A DNA stretch of 64,000 nucleotides from Lucifuga dentata. Taxonomy: Eukaryota > Chordata > Actinopteri > Ophidiiformes > Bythitidae. The notes under the pieces were generated by a model. That model made no database searches and was not told the origin of the DNA. It saw nothing but the letters and a program-made list of their open reading frames with translations. The position numbers were made by a program, and so were the translations under genes. The DNA lies in contig VXCM01000058.1 of NCBI GenBank assembly GCA_014773175.1, forward strand, positions 496,001 through 560,000. Reading direction: 5' to 3'. Positions 42,701 through 54,755 of this stretch are shown one piece after another (positions within the stretch are counted from its first letter, which is position 1; each line of letters begins with the position of its first letter).

Positions 42701-44932
42701 CAGGTTCCTCTTCTTTCTCTTATTCTCTCTTTTTTATTTCCGTATTCCTTTCTCTGGTCTCTGTGAGTGTATTTGCTTCTTTTTACTCTCATGGTACTGA
42801 CAGATTTCTCACTCCTCTGTTAAAGCCCACGGCCTCTCTTTCCACCTGCTTTCCTTCATATTTCAAAGTTCCCACATCAGTTAGATGTTAAACTAAAGTA
42901 TGAAATTCTTTCAGAATCAAAAAACAGTGCTACATTATAGAACGTTCAGTTTACTGTATTTAATCTCAAATGACTCACTGTAAAAGTGTGACATTTCTTT
43001 CTAGTTGACTACACCATGGAGCCTTCACAGTATGTACACACCAGGCCTAAAGAACCAGGAAAGATGGGATTTGATAAGGTACTGATTCATTTGCAATAAA
43101 AGAATAATTACTGATCACTTTAGACATGCTGGTTCTAGAAATTTGGTTTGAACATTCCCTTCATTCTGCATGACCTCTAGATATTTCTGATCAATCTGAA
43201 GCGCCGCTCAGACCGCCGGGAGAGAATTATGAGTACTTTGGCCGTTCTCGGCATTGACATCACACTGACAGAGGCGGTGGATGGCAAGTATGACATAGGA
43301 GTTCTCATCAAGCTGTTTCTGTTAGTTACAGCCAATTAGGATGTAAGGATTTATTCATAGTCTCTGTATCTGGAAATGCAAAATTACAATCACAAGATTC
43401 ACAAAAAGGTTACACCAGTACAGTGGTTCTCAAACCGTGATACATGCACCATGGGTAGTACTTGGAAGTGCCTCCTGGTGGTACACCAGATGATCCTGGA
43501 AAATTCTGCAGAGTCAACTTCTGTTGTGTCATATTATTCACAAATAAAATGGTTGTCATTAGGAAAAGAAAAGGAAATATTTGGACTCTTTTTGAATGTC
43601 TTAAAGCTGATTATGATTTTGAGTAAAATGTTTGCTTGTGTTCACAGAACCTTGAACTCATCTCAGCTGCATGCGATGGGTATAGATATGCTGCCGGGAT
43701 ACAAAGACCCATATTCAGGCCGCGTGCTGACTAAAGGGGAGATTGGATGCTTCCTCAGCCATTATAACATCTGGAAACAGGTATAACCTCATTCTATACA
43801 TGTTTTAAACAAAATTTAGTTTATATAATAGTGCATAACTGCATTACTGTAATTCACTTTTTGAATGCAGTAATGAAAATTCAAGGACGGTACAGTGAAG
43901 CTGGGTCCTGGGCGACAACATGGAGAGATTTAGTTACAGTTGCTTGATATCTACCTCAACGCCTTGATCAACAGCTTGACATCTACCTCAACACAGCACC
44001 TTGTAACTTTGTTTTAGAAAGGTGCGATGTAAATAAAGTTATTATTATGATATTACTGTATTATCTATATGGTAAAGCAGACAGTAGTGTGTCGCCCCCT
44101 AGGTGGTGGAGAAGGGACTGCAGCAGGTACTTGTGTTGGAAGATGATGTGAGGTTTGAGCCCAGGTTTTGCAGCAGACTGGTGGCCATCATGGACAATAT
44201 GCAGAGAGAGCGACTGGAGTGGGACCTCATGTGAGTGGATTTTTCTTCTTCACCATTACCTTTTAAAAGCAATCTCTTTATTCACTGACAACACAGTGCA
44301 CACTCTCATTCTAACACTGCTCCCTGAAGTTATGTCGGCCGTAAGCGGCTGCAGGTGAAGGAGCCAGAGTACTGGGTGAAGGGAGTCAGGAACCTTGTGC
44401 ACCCAGATTACTCCTACTGGACTTTGGGTTATGTCCTCTCCCTGCACGGGGCCAAGAAGCTGCTTCAGGCTGAGCCTCTGAGCAAGATGCTGCCTGTTGA
44501 TGAGTTTTTACCTATCATGTTCAATAAGCACCCCAAGTGAGTCTCTTCAGCAAATGTTTATGTTTAATGGACTAAATACAATCATTTTTTGCAAACATCG
44601 GCATTGTTCAATATTTTCTAACATGTCAAACTCCCTGTCCATTCAGAGAGGAGTACATGCACTATTTTGAGCAGAGAGACCTGAGAGCATTTTCGGTGGA
44701 GCCACTGCTGCTCTTCCCCACACATTACACCGGCGAGCCTGGCTACTTCAGCGACACAGAGACTTCGACCATCTGGGATGATGGAGCTGTGGCAACAGAC
44801 TGGGACAGAGACAGTGCCAAACAATGGCGTGAGCAGGAAAGTGAGGAAGCAGATGTCAGACCCCTGACTTATCATTCTGCTCGAGGTGAGGTGCCCTCCA
44901 TCTCTGCCAGCAGCAATAGAGATGAACTTTGA
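39022..44932 (+). CDS. colgalt2: Procollagen galactosyltransferase 2 (hydroxylysine GT25 family), twelve exons
   Basis: ER enzyme that adds galactose to hydroxylysine of collagen and collagen-like domains. Exons are 39022-39260, 39875-39985, 40362-40479, 41206-41340, 41424-41628, 42516-42635, 43005-43078, 43181-43287, 43648-43780, 44103-44230, 44330-44536 and 44647-44932. All phases match and give 620 aa; human COLGALT2 has 626. A signal peptide ([20 protein letters not shown]) starts the chain. The N-terminal glycosyltransferase-like part has FVDSDN (DxD at 159-161), and the C-terminal GT25 domain starts at [16 protein letters not shown] (about 334) and has LEDDVRF (427-429). The chain ends in RDEL, an ER-retention signal. 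[14 protein letters not shown] and synteny with TSEN15 and C1orf21 favour COLGALT2 over COLGALT1. Intron 3 has a poly-A/N join at 40649. Confidence 0.97.
39691..39760. repeat. (GAAA)n tetranucleotide repeat
   Basis: Purine-only run in intron 1 of colgalt2. Confidence 0.95.
40860..41165. repeat. Dispersed repeat, family 3
   Basis: Reverse-oriented relative of 14565-15035. It shares GCCAATCAGAACAGAG and the CATTAAAGCA region. It lies in intron 3 of colgalt2. Boundaries are approximate. Confidence 0.4.
41871..42330. repeat. 460-bp degenerate pyrimidine tract (CTTT/CTTC-rich)
   Basis: The plus strand is strongly enriched in TTTC, TTCC and CTTT units in colgalt2 intron 5. It produces long Phe/Ser/Leu-only open frames (for example 41769-42353) that are not genes. 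Confidence 0.85.
43421..43560. repeat. hAT-like terminal fragment
   Basis: Begins CAGTGGTTCTCAAACC, the form of many vertebrate hAT (Charlie-type) ends. It lies in intron 8 of colgalt2. No matching other end was found. Confidence 0.35.
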
Positions 44933-47900
44933 GGAGCACTAGTGTAAAACAAAAAAAAACCAAGTCATGTTGAGGAGGTTAAGTGCAATTACTTTTGGTT
45001 TAAAGGACAATACCAGTGATTTTCCATGTTTAAGACCAACATATACTACCTGCATATGCAATATGCTACTCACACCAATTTCCAAAGCATAAAACCTTAT
45101 TTGAATCTGTCAAAATCAAATGTTCAGGTGGTACACCCACCTTAAACTTCAGTTTTTCCATCTGCTAACATGTATGCTCAAATGTAGAATGGATGGTCAT
45201 TTTTTAAAATCTCTTGGGACTATATTCCCCGGTGGAGACATACATTGTCTTCCATGCAGCGCTGTGTTGGACCAGTTAAATAAAGTTACTCTGACAAAAA
45301 ATTTAACAGACAGCATGTTCGCTGCGATTGTCTATCTCAAGGACATTTTAAGTCTTCATATATATATATCTCCCAGGCCTCTGGTAGAGGACCCGAGTTT
45401 GAGGGACAAAAGAATCTCCCTCTCACCCCATGGGGGGGTGAGAGGAGATNGGAGATTTTTTTTTTTTTTAATGTATAGGGCTGAAACATGTAAAATCACC
45501 TGTATGTCCTTTAAGTTGCCTCTCTGAAAGGCTTCTTCAGTTTAAACTAGTGTGGGAAAAGGGATCACATTTATCCCTATAGAGCAGCCAAACCCATAAT
45601 TAGGGCCAGCCAACCCACTGTGGAACCTGCTGGGACCATTTCCCCACGCTGGCTTGAACTGAAGTCTTTTAGACTGATGATGAAAAGTCTCCAGCTGAAA
45701 TTTTGGAGCAGTGATTACTTAAACCTCAGATATGCTACAACCTGGATGACTGAGATGAACCTTCACAGAAAAACCCAAAGTCTGACCCAAAGTCATTTCA
45801 GGACTGATTCTGATTCTCAGTCCTACACTGTGTCCTAATTCCATACTACTCACTGATATTATGCAGTACTACAGTATGTAGTCATCTTGATATTGTGCAA
45901 TAAATGAGCAACACTAACAATTTTGTACTAACCATGACACAGATGTGTTCTGACAGATGCCACTGCCAAATCATTAAAAAAAATTTTTTTTTACACTTTT
46001 TAGTTTTCTAAAATATTCCTGGCGCTGTCCCACCACTCTGTGTCCACCTGTGAGCTTCTCCTCCATTTCCTTTTTGCACTGCATTATGGGATAAAAGTGT
46101 TTATCAACAGAACACTTAAAAATCAATTCAATCAGCTGACAAACTTAAAACCTAGTTAGAATTAGTGTGTAGTATGGAAATGGGACCAAACAGGCTATTC
46201 ACGTTTTCCACAGCCCACATTTTGACTTGTTATAGCAGGAAAATCACCGGTGTAACTCATAAGAGAAATTAACGATGGTTCCATTCCATTTTGCTGTCAG
46301 TGAGCCAGCATGTACAATACCAGAGCCTGGCACAGCTAAATTGAATGCAGCCATTATTTTTATTAGGATTAACAAATGTTCTGTGCCAAATGATTCAATG
46401 TGAAGATAACTAAATGCCGGTGACTAATTAAGAAGCAGGTGTGATTTAATTGCACCTGACTAATATCTACAGGTGGTAAATGAAATAGAAAAGTACTCTA
46501 GGTGGATAAAAGTTATTTTTGAAATACTTGAGTCAATATTTTTTCAATTACAATTTTTTCTTTTTTTTGCTTTTTATCAATCCTGACATGTTCATGTTAT
46601 TTGTACTTATAGTGCAACGTAAGTGAGCAGATGGGACCCAATCAGTTTAAGGATTTTTATTTTAAAAAGCACTGGAATTTTCATGTCAAACAAACAATGG
46701 AACCATTTCATATTAGTACTGTTCCGTATCACAAAATGAGTTATGAAAAGAATAATTAAACCACACAAATGATACCTTTGTAATAAATTAATCAGCATAA
46801 CAAAAGAAATTACTTGCTTGTACTTCGGTGTTGCAAAGGAGATTGAGATTCCGATGCTCAAAATTTTAAGACACCTGAGAATATAAATATCAAAACAGCT
46901 TGTTGCAGCAAGTATTAATTTAGTTCCACAGCTCCTCCTATTGACCTTAACTAAAGCTTTGATAAGAGGATTAAAAAATTCCATTAATGTAAAAATTAGG
47001 CATCAATTTAAAAAGCATCCATTTCTGTACAATGTGCATATCTGAATTAGTGTGGTGATGAGAGAAATTATCACTTTTTTTTTTCCTCTGCGAGGCAGAG
47101 CAACAAAATTAAATTTTAATTGGATGATGCTTGTCTGTCATCGAGCCACAGTTAGTGATATGAACAGTTTTGGACTGAGCTCTTTGAATCTTTACATTAA
47201 AATGTTCAACCGCTGCCTCAGCCAGCAGTAAAATCATCGCTGAAAATATGTACCCGTCTTTCCCTTAGAAACTTAAACTTGCTGGGCATTAATTCTTATT
47301 TTACAGGATCATCCAGTAGATTATTTCATACCAGTCAAGTCTTCATTTACCTCTGTCGATTAACAAAGTCATTCAGACAAGGAAAGGGAATTCTGACACC
47401 CTGCAGGTAGCAAGTGATGCATACAGAGACGAGGATAAAGGTATATACGACCATCTAGATGCAGCTGAAAATCCAAGGCTCAATGGCTTTATAGGAATTT
47501 CTGAAAAACATGTTGGATGGATTTTGTAGAGATGCAGCAAAAATCAGTGAGGTATGTTGTTATTGTGATATTACAGCTTTGAGATCCTGATAGAGTCCAT
47601 GTGAAAAACACTTCCATGTGTGAGGAGAGATGGAAGGAAGTGTTTTCGTCTGAAAACGCGGCAAACGAGTATCCTGTGTGTTCCCTTGTTGTTATACATT
47701 ATCCCTGTGTTCAAGGTTATTGCCAGCAGCAACCAAAAACTCAACAGGTCGAACCTCTGGAAAGAAAGGTGCACAAAGCATCGCAATCACTTCACGAGTA
47801 CACATTCCATTAAATGAACAGATCAACAGTGAAATGATAAATAAAAGTGGTTTGACGTTCAAATGAGGAAGACGTCTGGAGTCATTCCTTTCAATAGTAT

Positions 47901-48028
47901 GGAGGAAACATGTCAACAGATGTGGGAACACCATATGAAGCTTGTTCCATCTAAATAATAAAGAAAACACACAAATTCCACAACACGAGATGGTCTGAAT
48001 GACTAAACGAACACAAAAGAAGCAATCC

Positions 48029-48061
<33 letters not shown>

Positions 48062-49851
48062 CACCTACTTCTTTCTTGTATCACACTTCCTAAAGCACTT
48101 GGACAAAGGCAGTTTTACAAACCACTGGTTATGAACACATTAGCAAAGTTCCACAGTGCCTGCTTGTAGAAGCATGGTAACAGTGCAAGCCATCACACTA
48201 TTTAGCCAAAGATTTTAAAACACCTGTAAGAAAAAAGTGCCATACTGCATATGAGTTTTTGTCTTGAGCCCACAAATGGACATATATACCTATAAAATGA
48301 TTCAACTGTAAACATGGTGCAAAGTAGTTCTGACATCGTTTAAGGCTTTCAGAGTTTCCTGAAGTGTTGTTCGCTGAGATAAAAGAATAAGTCCATGAGC
48401 TGGACTAACAGTGTGGAAACAGTAAATAAAAATATTCACCCTCTCTATAACCAGACCTGGACACCGTACGTACTTGAATTGGTTTTAAATATCTAAATCA
48501 CTTGAGGTTTGGTTGATTTGTTGGATGCCTATCTTATTATTTTGGCGAGACTTCAATAAAAATATTCTGCTGCCTGATGGCTCACAGAAAAGCCAGGAGA
48601 TGTTCTGTATTTTAATGATTTTTCACCTTTTTTTTTGTCTCCACACAAAAATGTGTGGTTATGTTCATGAATTCTATGTTCAGATCAACCAAGACGCCAC
48701 ATGAACGCCACATGTAAGATTCTTGTTAATCTGCTGCTGCAAAACTGTGGAAAGAAACATCTGGCAAACGTTTATCTGGTCCTGAGATTTGTTCTGCCGT
48801 TTGAGCATAAAAATGCTTTTACTTTGAAAGCAGCGCGCTAAAAAAAAAAAAAAACCTCGTCACAATATTCCGCAGTTATTTTCATACCATCGCATACACA
48901 CTTTGTCCAGTTCTGCTGCTAACAAAAGTGTAAATAAAAAAAACACACATACAAACCGACACTCACAGGCAATGCCATCATATCAAGGTATACTGTTACC
49001 CCTAATATAAGGACTACAATTTATCACGTTTTACTTCTGCTGCTAGTAGCATTATGATTTTTTTCTACATTAAAAGCTTAAAGCTTATATACATTTGCAT
49101 CAGTATTAGACATAATACTACCCTGTATTATGTGTCAGCATTTCATAGATGATAACTAAACTTAAGGATGGCGTGCAAACTGCTCTTCTATAGTGAAGTT
49201 TGAGCCACTTTCTGGCAAAATTGAAATTTGATCTGCAGTTAAATCAGCTGGTTATACAAGAAAATATAATGACAAATTGCCACAGTGATTACTGTTACTA
49301 ATGCAATAAAAACAAAGGAATGTGTCATCACTAAAACTTAGAATATGGAATCAGCAAAGCTAAAAAAAAAAAAAAAAAAAAAAAAAAGTTAAAAAGCTTC
49401 TAGTCACTGCCTCGCTACCTAACATCACAATATTGTGCTAATCAAGGAAGTAAATGTATTGTAGTAATACAACTACAATCTACAAAATAACTACAAGAAA
49501 AAAAAAAGATTTGGCTGATGATAAATGTGCAGATTTTTTTTTTTTTTTTTTTTNTTTTTTTTTTTTTTTTTTACATAAATATGAGAATCCCTGCAATTAG
49601 TGAGTGTTTTCTGTTGTAGATTGAGAAAATCAGGTTATAGTGAGAAAGTGGATAGTGGTCACATGATTCATCTGCATAAATGGAGATGAGGCTACTTCCC
49701 CCTCACATCCAACTGTGTGTGTGGGTGGGTGTGTGCATGTTTTTGTAGTACAACAGAGCAATGCTAATCCTAACCAGTGGATCTGATTGTAGCTGGTTAA
49801 CTTTAAACCATAGTGACGGTCTGTGCTGCTCCTGACGCCCCCTAAAGCTTT
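44933..49851. other. Convergent interval between colgalt2 and the klf gene
   Basis: No coding exon is recognised in 4.9 kb. The left part holds colgalt2 3' UTR and a TTAA-bounded repeat. The right part is presumably the long 3' UTR of the minus-strand klf gene; BTEB-type KLF genes commonly have 3' UTRs of several kb. Poly-A/T runs at about 48034-48060, 49363-49387 and 49535-49572 (N at 49554) interrupt it. Confidence 0.5.
45000..45514. repeat. TTAA-bounded inverted-repeat element (family 1)
   Basis: Left end TTAAAGGACAATACCAGTGA, right end AAATCACCTGTATGTCCTTT then AA. It shares CCCCGGTGGAGACATACATT and TTAAATAAAGTTACTCTGAC with the copy at 23872. N at 45450 lies inside. It begins 68 bases after the colgalt2 stop and so probably lies in the transcribed 3' UTR. 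Confidence 0.7.
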
Positions 49852-52635
49852 TTAATGGCGCAAGGCTGGGCCGGAGGATGCACCCTTGTTGCGTCCCAAC
49901 ATGGAGGGCTGGAAGTCAGGATGACGGCGGGCATGCTTGATCAGGTGGTCGCTGCGCATGAAGCGTTTATCGCACAGTGGGCACAGGAAGCGTTTTTCCC
50001 CGGTGTGGGTGCGGGTGTGGCGAGCGAGCTCATCAGAGCGGGCAAACTTCTTCTCACAGTCGGGCCAGGTGCACGGAAAAGGCCTCTCACCTAAAGCAGA
50101 GAAAAGCCGAGAGACATTTAGCGGTTAATGTCACTGGGTTTGCAGTCATGTCATACGTTTGAGAAAGTTGAGGGTGGGGGAGGGGCGAGTACTGGAGCAC
50201 TGCCATCATCCAGCACCACATCAGTCATTCTGATTCTGTGATATTTTGGGATTTCTTGAATGACCATCCCTCTTCAGGTTTCAACTTGGTTAAAGGGCAA
50301 CACCGGCCCAATATACAACCAGCATACACGCTACATTACTGACAACCATTTCCCTAAATATATTAATGGAGCGGTAAATTTGAGAATTTCTTTTCAAAAA
50401 CCTTCTAGACTGCAATTGGTTTCTGTTAAAATTAACTTGTAGAGACTTGAAATGCATTTGAGCAGTATGTCTATTAAGTTTTTGGTCAAAGTAACATAAT
50501 TTAACATTTTAAATTTTTTTTAAATTTATTTTAAACCATTCAATAGTTGATTTACTTATGTGTTCTGGGCTCACTGTCTTGTTGCATTATCTAATTTCTA
50601 TTAAGCATCAGATGATAAACCCATACATGACAATCTTGATACAATTTGGAATTGAACCACATTGTCTGAATAACACTTAAAAAACTCCAAAGGGATTCCC
50701 TTTACAATAATGCATTCATATTGGAAAAACTGGAACCAGCATATGTTTTTCTTGATAAATGAATTAAGTGATGAATCAATTTTTAACAGTTTATTTCATG
50801 TTGATTAACTAACAGATTAATTGTCTCAGAGCAAGATTATCACAAAGCTAAGTGCTAAACTTACACAGGCCCACTCTCCCACCCACATGACAGAACTTCT
50901 AGAGGCAGATATGAGCAGAAACATTATTGAAAAACGTGGTCATGTATATGGAGGATTTAGATAACCCAGATTAATCTTTCTGTGATACTGCTAGCCTTAA
51001 TCTCTTAGCATGGCAACAGCAATATCACCACGATAAGCAATGCGGATGATCCGGGCCATATTGAAGATCACAAAGCCAAGCCACGTTGTTGTTGCACGAC
51101 TCCGTGGGCGTTACCGCGAGTTTTTTTTTGTTTTGTTTTTTTTGTTGCACTGTTTCCCGTCCTTAATCCGTTGCGACTGCTCAATGACCCTGAAAGCACC
51201 ATTTCTCCCTCGTTTTGATAAAAATCACAAGTACATTTCAGATCTGTAACACGCTTACAGTATCGCATGTCAATTTAGAACCAAATCAACATTTACACAG
51301 TGACAAACGTCACTAAGGAGTCTATATGTTTAATATGATACGTGAAATCCACCGTTAAATCATCAGCAAACAACCGAAATGCTAACGACGATTATAGGAC
51401 GGATGAAGCATCCATTGTCGGACGGACCTACATTTACAGATCTCTCTCTGGACATTAGAAAAATTATACACACGTTTCTGAGAATAAAGTCAAAGCCATC
51501 TCAGCTATAAAGACGCATTAACTGGGTGTGATGAAGAGGAAAAAGTCAAACCAGCCAAAATATCAAGCTTTTGTTACTGATATCACAAGAACCGGCTGCG
51601 TGTCCGATAATAAACTCCTTTTTCGACGTTAAGGTTTCATCTTACGTTCATTTCATATGCAAATCCAGCTGAGAGGAAGACCTTCGTCACCGGTTTTAAC
51701 GTCCAGCCCAGTTCTTTTGTTAGTTTACTTCTTTGTCAGGAGTCTGTATGGAGTTTTTCTCTTCGTTCCTTTGTTTAGTCGAGTTATGGTACTAACTCGG
51801 TGGTTAATAAAAAAAAAAAAAANAAAAAAAAAAAAAAAGAAAAAAAAAAAGAACAGTCACCCACCACCATGCTAGAAGTCATCTCAAAATGGACAAAATA
51901 ATAAACCACTTTCGATTTCAGATACAATGGTGATATAAGGATGTGCGTAGCAACCAATATGCAGAAGTTAAAAAGTTGATGTTATGGGGGAATATGGAGG
52001 TTTTAGCAGCCATGTGTGCACACGACGTGCTGCTGTAATGTGATCGAGCTGTTATCTTCTTACCTGTGTGTGTCCGGATGTGTGCCTTCAGGTGGGACGA
52101 TTTCCCGTAAACTCTGTCACATCCATCAAAAGTGCACTGATGTCGCCTCACCGGGGACCGAGGGGGACCTCCGCCTCCTCCTCCCCCCCGAAGCTGCTGC
52201 TGCTGTCCGGGGANCCGGGGACCGAGGGGGACCTCCGCCTCCTCCTCCCCCCCGAAGCTGCTGCTGCTGTCCGGGGACCGGGGTGGCGGAGGGGGTCATG
52301 TTAGGGGTGGTCGAGTCGGACAACGTGGTGTAGCCGCTCTCCCCACCACACGAGGAGTTGCTGCTCTCAGAGTAGGCCGACATGGGGCGGAACTTGCCGT
52401 GCAGGTCGGTGAGGATACCGGCCACCACCATCATGTTGGCTCCCTCCAGCCTAAGCGTCTCCCGCACTTCCCTGTCCTCACTCGACCCATCGGGCTCCCC
52501 GGGGAGAAGGCCCATCAGGTCCGGCTGGCTGGGCGGGGTGACCGGGGTGGGTCTGTGCAAGACGGGACCGCTGGATATCGACACCAGACACTCGGCAGCA
52601 AAATAATCAGACGATGCAGCCATCGACATTGTCAT
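49852..52635 (-). CDS. BTEB-type Kruppel-like zinc-finger factor, two exons (exon 1 broken by an assembly join)
   Basis: Sequence-specific GC/CACCC-box transcription factor. Minus-strand exons are 52635-52064 and 50090-49852. With the 63-bp copy around N at 52214 removed they give 248 aa. Near the N-terminus, [13 protein letters not shown] carries the AAxxL-type Sin3-interacting motif of the KLF9/13/14/16 group. A Ser/Pro-rich middle and a run of seven Gly follow. Three C2H2 fingers close the protein: [20 protein letters not shown] (from 146), [20 protein letters not shown] (from 176) and [20 protein letters not shown] (from 206). The first ATG of MTMSM was used; the frame is open further upstream without conservation. 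Fingers resemble KLF9 and KLF13; the exact orthologue is undecided. Only one intron, placed between finger 1 and finger 2, as in the KLF9/13 group. Confidence 0.9.
50290..50505. repeat. Truncated copy of the TTAA-bounded family (family 1)
   Basis: Starts TTAAAGGGCAACACCGG. It shares ACATTACTGACAACCATTTC and AACTTGTAGAGACTTGAAAT with the reverse strand of the 23872 copy, then fades near 50505. It lies in the klf intron. Confidence 0.65.
52151..52277. repeat. 63-bp exact direct copy across a single N (probable assembly artefact)
   Basis: 52151-52213 and 52215-52277 are identical around N at 52214. Removing one copy restores the klf frame through the Gly run into VRRHQC and the first finger. 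Confidence 0.85.
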
Positions 52636-53828
52636 TTCCCCAACTTTTGGTTGTTTTAAGCGTGAAAAAACAAACAAGCAAACAAACAAACAAAAAAAAT
52701 CCGCCTTGTTTAAGTCGCTTACGTTAGTCTGAGCTCGACCTCGTTTTGATCAAACTCGACGAACCAACCGTTTCCAGCGGAGCCTCGTTACCGCCATACA
52801 GTGTAACGATACTAGAAAATGTTAATTAGATAAAATAAAAGGCACTGCTAACGATAATAACGTGCTAAAACCGTGCCAAAGCCTCCGGACCAACATGCGT
52901 GCCCCTCAAAGTCTGACGGTTCATTGTGTCTGATCCTCCGAGAAGCCGGTCAAACCTACGCACCCCGGTCTGGACTCCTGGTGCGTTCACGTGCTATCGG
53001 CTAAAAGGACAACATGTGTTTATAAATTGAAAGTAATTGTAAACTTCACTTGGTCGTAATATTATTTTCTAATATTCTCTCCACGAGTGATATATTTGAG
53101 CCGCTAAAGTAATTTCGCAATCTTATTTCACTGAACTTTCAATCAGCTTTCATTTACCAGGGAAAAAAAAAACCCTGTACTGCAAAATGACCTCAACAAC
53201 ACAGGACATCAAATTTTAGCTTGTCAAAATGATAGCATTTCTGCCAACCCTTCCAATTTACCTTCTTTTTAAAAACTATTTATTTTATACTTTACAAATA
53301 CTTTCACTAGTTGTAAAATAGTAAACTGTAGTCTCTAGAGTCTATTATATAGTCGTCCCCCTCATAACATTTTGTCCACAAGGCTGGAACATGGTAACAG
53401 GGATTTGCTTCAGTGCAGCCATAGGAGCAGTAGTGAGGTCAGGCACTGATGTTGGTGTTGTAATGATGTAATAAAGCCTAGCTCTCTGTTGGCTGGAGGT
53501 CAAGGCTCTGTGCAGGCCACTAAAGTTCATCCACACTAAATCATTTCATTATGGGCCTCAGTTGTAGTAATAGGAAAGGGCATTCTCCAAACTGCTGACA
53601 CAGAATTGAAAACACATTGTCAAAACTATCATTGCATGCTGTAGTTTTAAGATTTATCAGACCATGAAAAACATCCCCTTTATTCTCCTGCACCACTAAG
53701 TTACTGACCCCACATGTTCACATACTTAAGGCCATATAGCGTGTTATGCAAGGAAGATCATCAGTACGATTTTTGTTGTGAGACATGAATGCACCAATCA
53801 CAAACCGCAAGCAGTGACTGACGTTGTG

Positions 53829-53961
53829 GACTGACGCTCAGCACGGGCGTGGACCGTGGGGGCATCGGTTCGTGGAAGTCGGTTGCCAGTGGGTNGACTG
53901 ACGCTCAGCACGGGCGTGGACCGTGGGGGCATCGGTTCGTGGAAGTCGGTTGCCAGTGGGT
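53829..53961. repeat. 66-bp exact direct copy across a single N (probable assembly artefact)
   Basis: 53829-53894 and 53896-53961 are identical around N at 53895. The unit is GC-rich and has no coding role that I can see. Confidence 0.85.
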
Positions 53962-54632
53962 AATGATGAGGAAAGAGGATGGGGGTGGGAGGTCTGCTGG
54001 GTAAACTGTGGGCCAGTAGGAGGCTTAACGCGGCTGAATGGACAGAATATAAAATCTTTAATCATGGACCCCAGAATGTTTCCAGCTTTGGTTTCAGTTA
54101 CATGCAGACACTAAATGTCTCTCTTCTCTTATCTTCACATCTCTCAGCTGTGGCTGCTTGGTTTCAGAAGTTTATGAATAAGCTTTTATTAGATTAGAGT
54201 CCATACTGGCGGTGTGGCTTACTGATCATAGTCATGTTGAAAGTAATCATGACAACTATCTGTTTCTTGTGTATATGAAGTGTGTTTTTCTTTGTGTATG
54301 TGTGTGGAGTAGTTTATTTGTCTTCAATCAGCTGTATCATTTTCCACAGAGGGCATCATAAACATTAAAACATATGAGAAAAATATGACACACAAAAGTA
54401 AAGTCCCAGATTGTCATATTTTAATACTTTTTAGATTTTACCATAAAGTGACCAAGTGCATGCCAACTATACTGCAAAAGATATATCTTTTGCAGTTTTA
54501 GTGCAACCACAAGTATTATAAAAACTATTAAAAGAGCCATAAAACAAGTAAATAACAATTAAATATACTGAGATAAGTAGGAATAACAATGGTATAGTAT
54601 AGAGTACCTATGCAGATTGTGTATAACTATCT

Positions 54633-54633
<1 letters not shown>

Positions 54634-54684
<51 letters not shown>
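54634..54684. repeat. (GA)n microsatellite
   Basis: About 25 GA units just left of the LINE fragment. Confidence 0.95.
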
Positions 54685-54688
<4 letters not shown>

Positions 54689-54755
54689 ACCGAGTCTACA
54701 CTAATTTTTGTAATTTTACTTTTCATTGAATTTGGCTTTTATTTGTAAGGAAGTA

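Larger units (their letters stand above)
52636..54755. other. klf 5' flank and intergenic DNA
   Basis: The first 350 bases have many CpGs and are the likely klf promoter and 5' UTR. Beyond that no gene is seen. It contains family-2 repeat fragments (about 53097-53260 and 54695-54755), the duplicated join at 53895 and a (GA)n tract. Confidence 0.5.
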
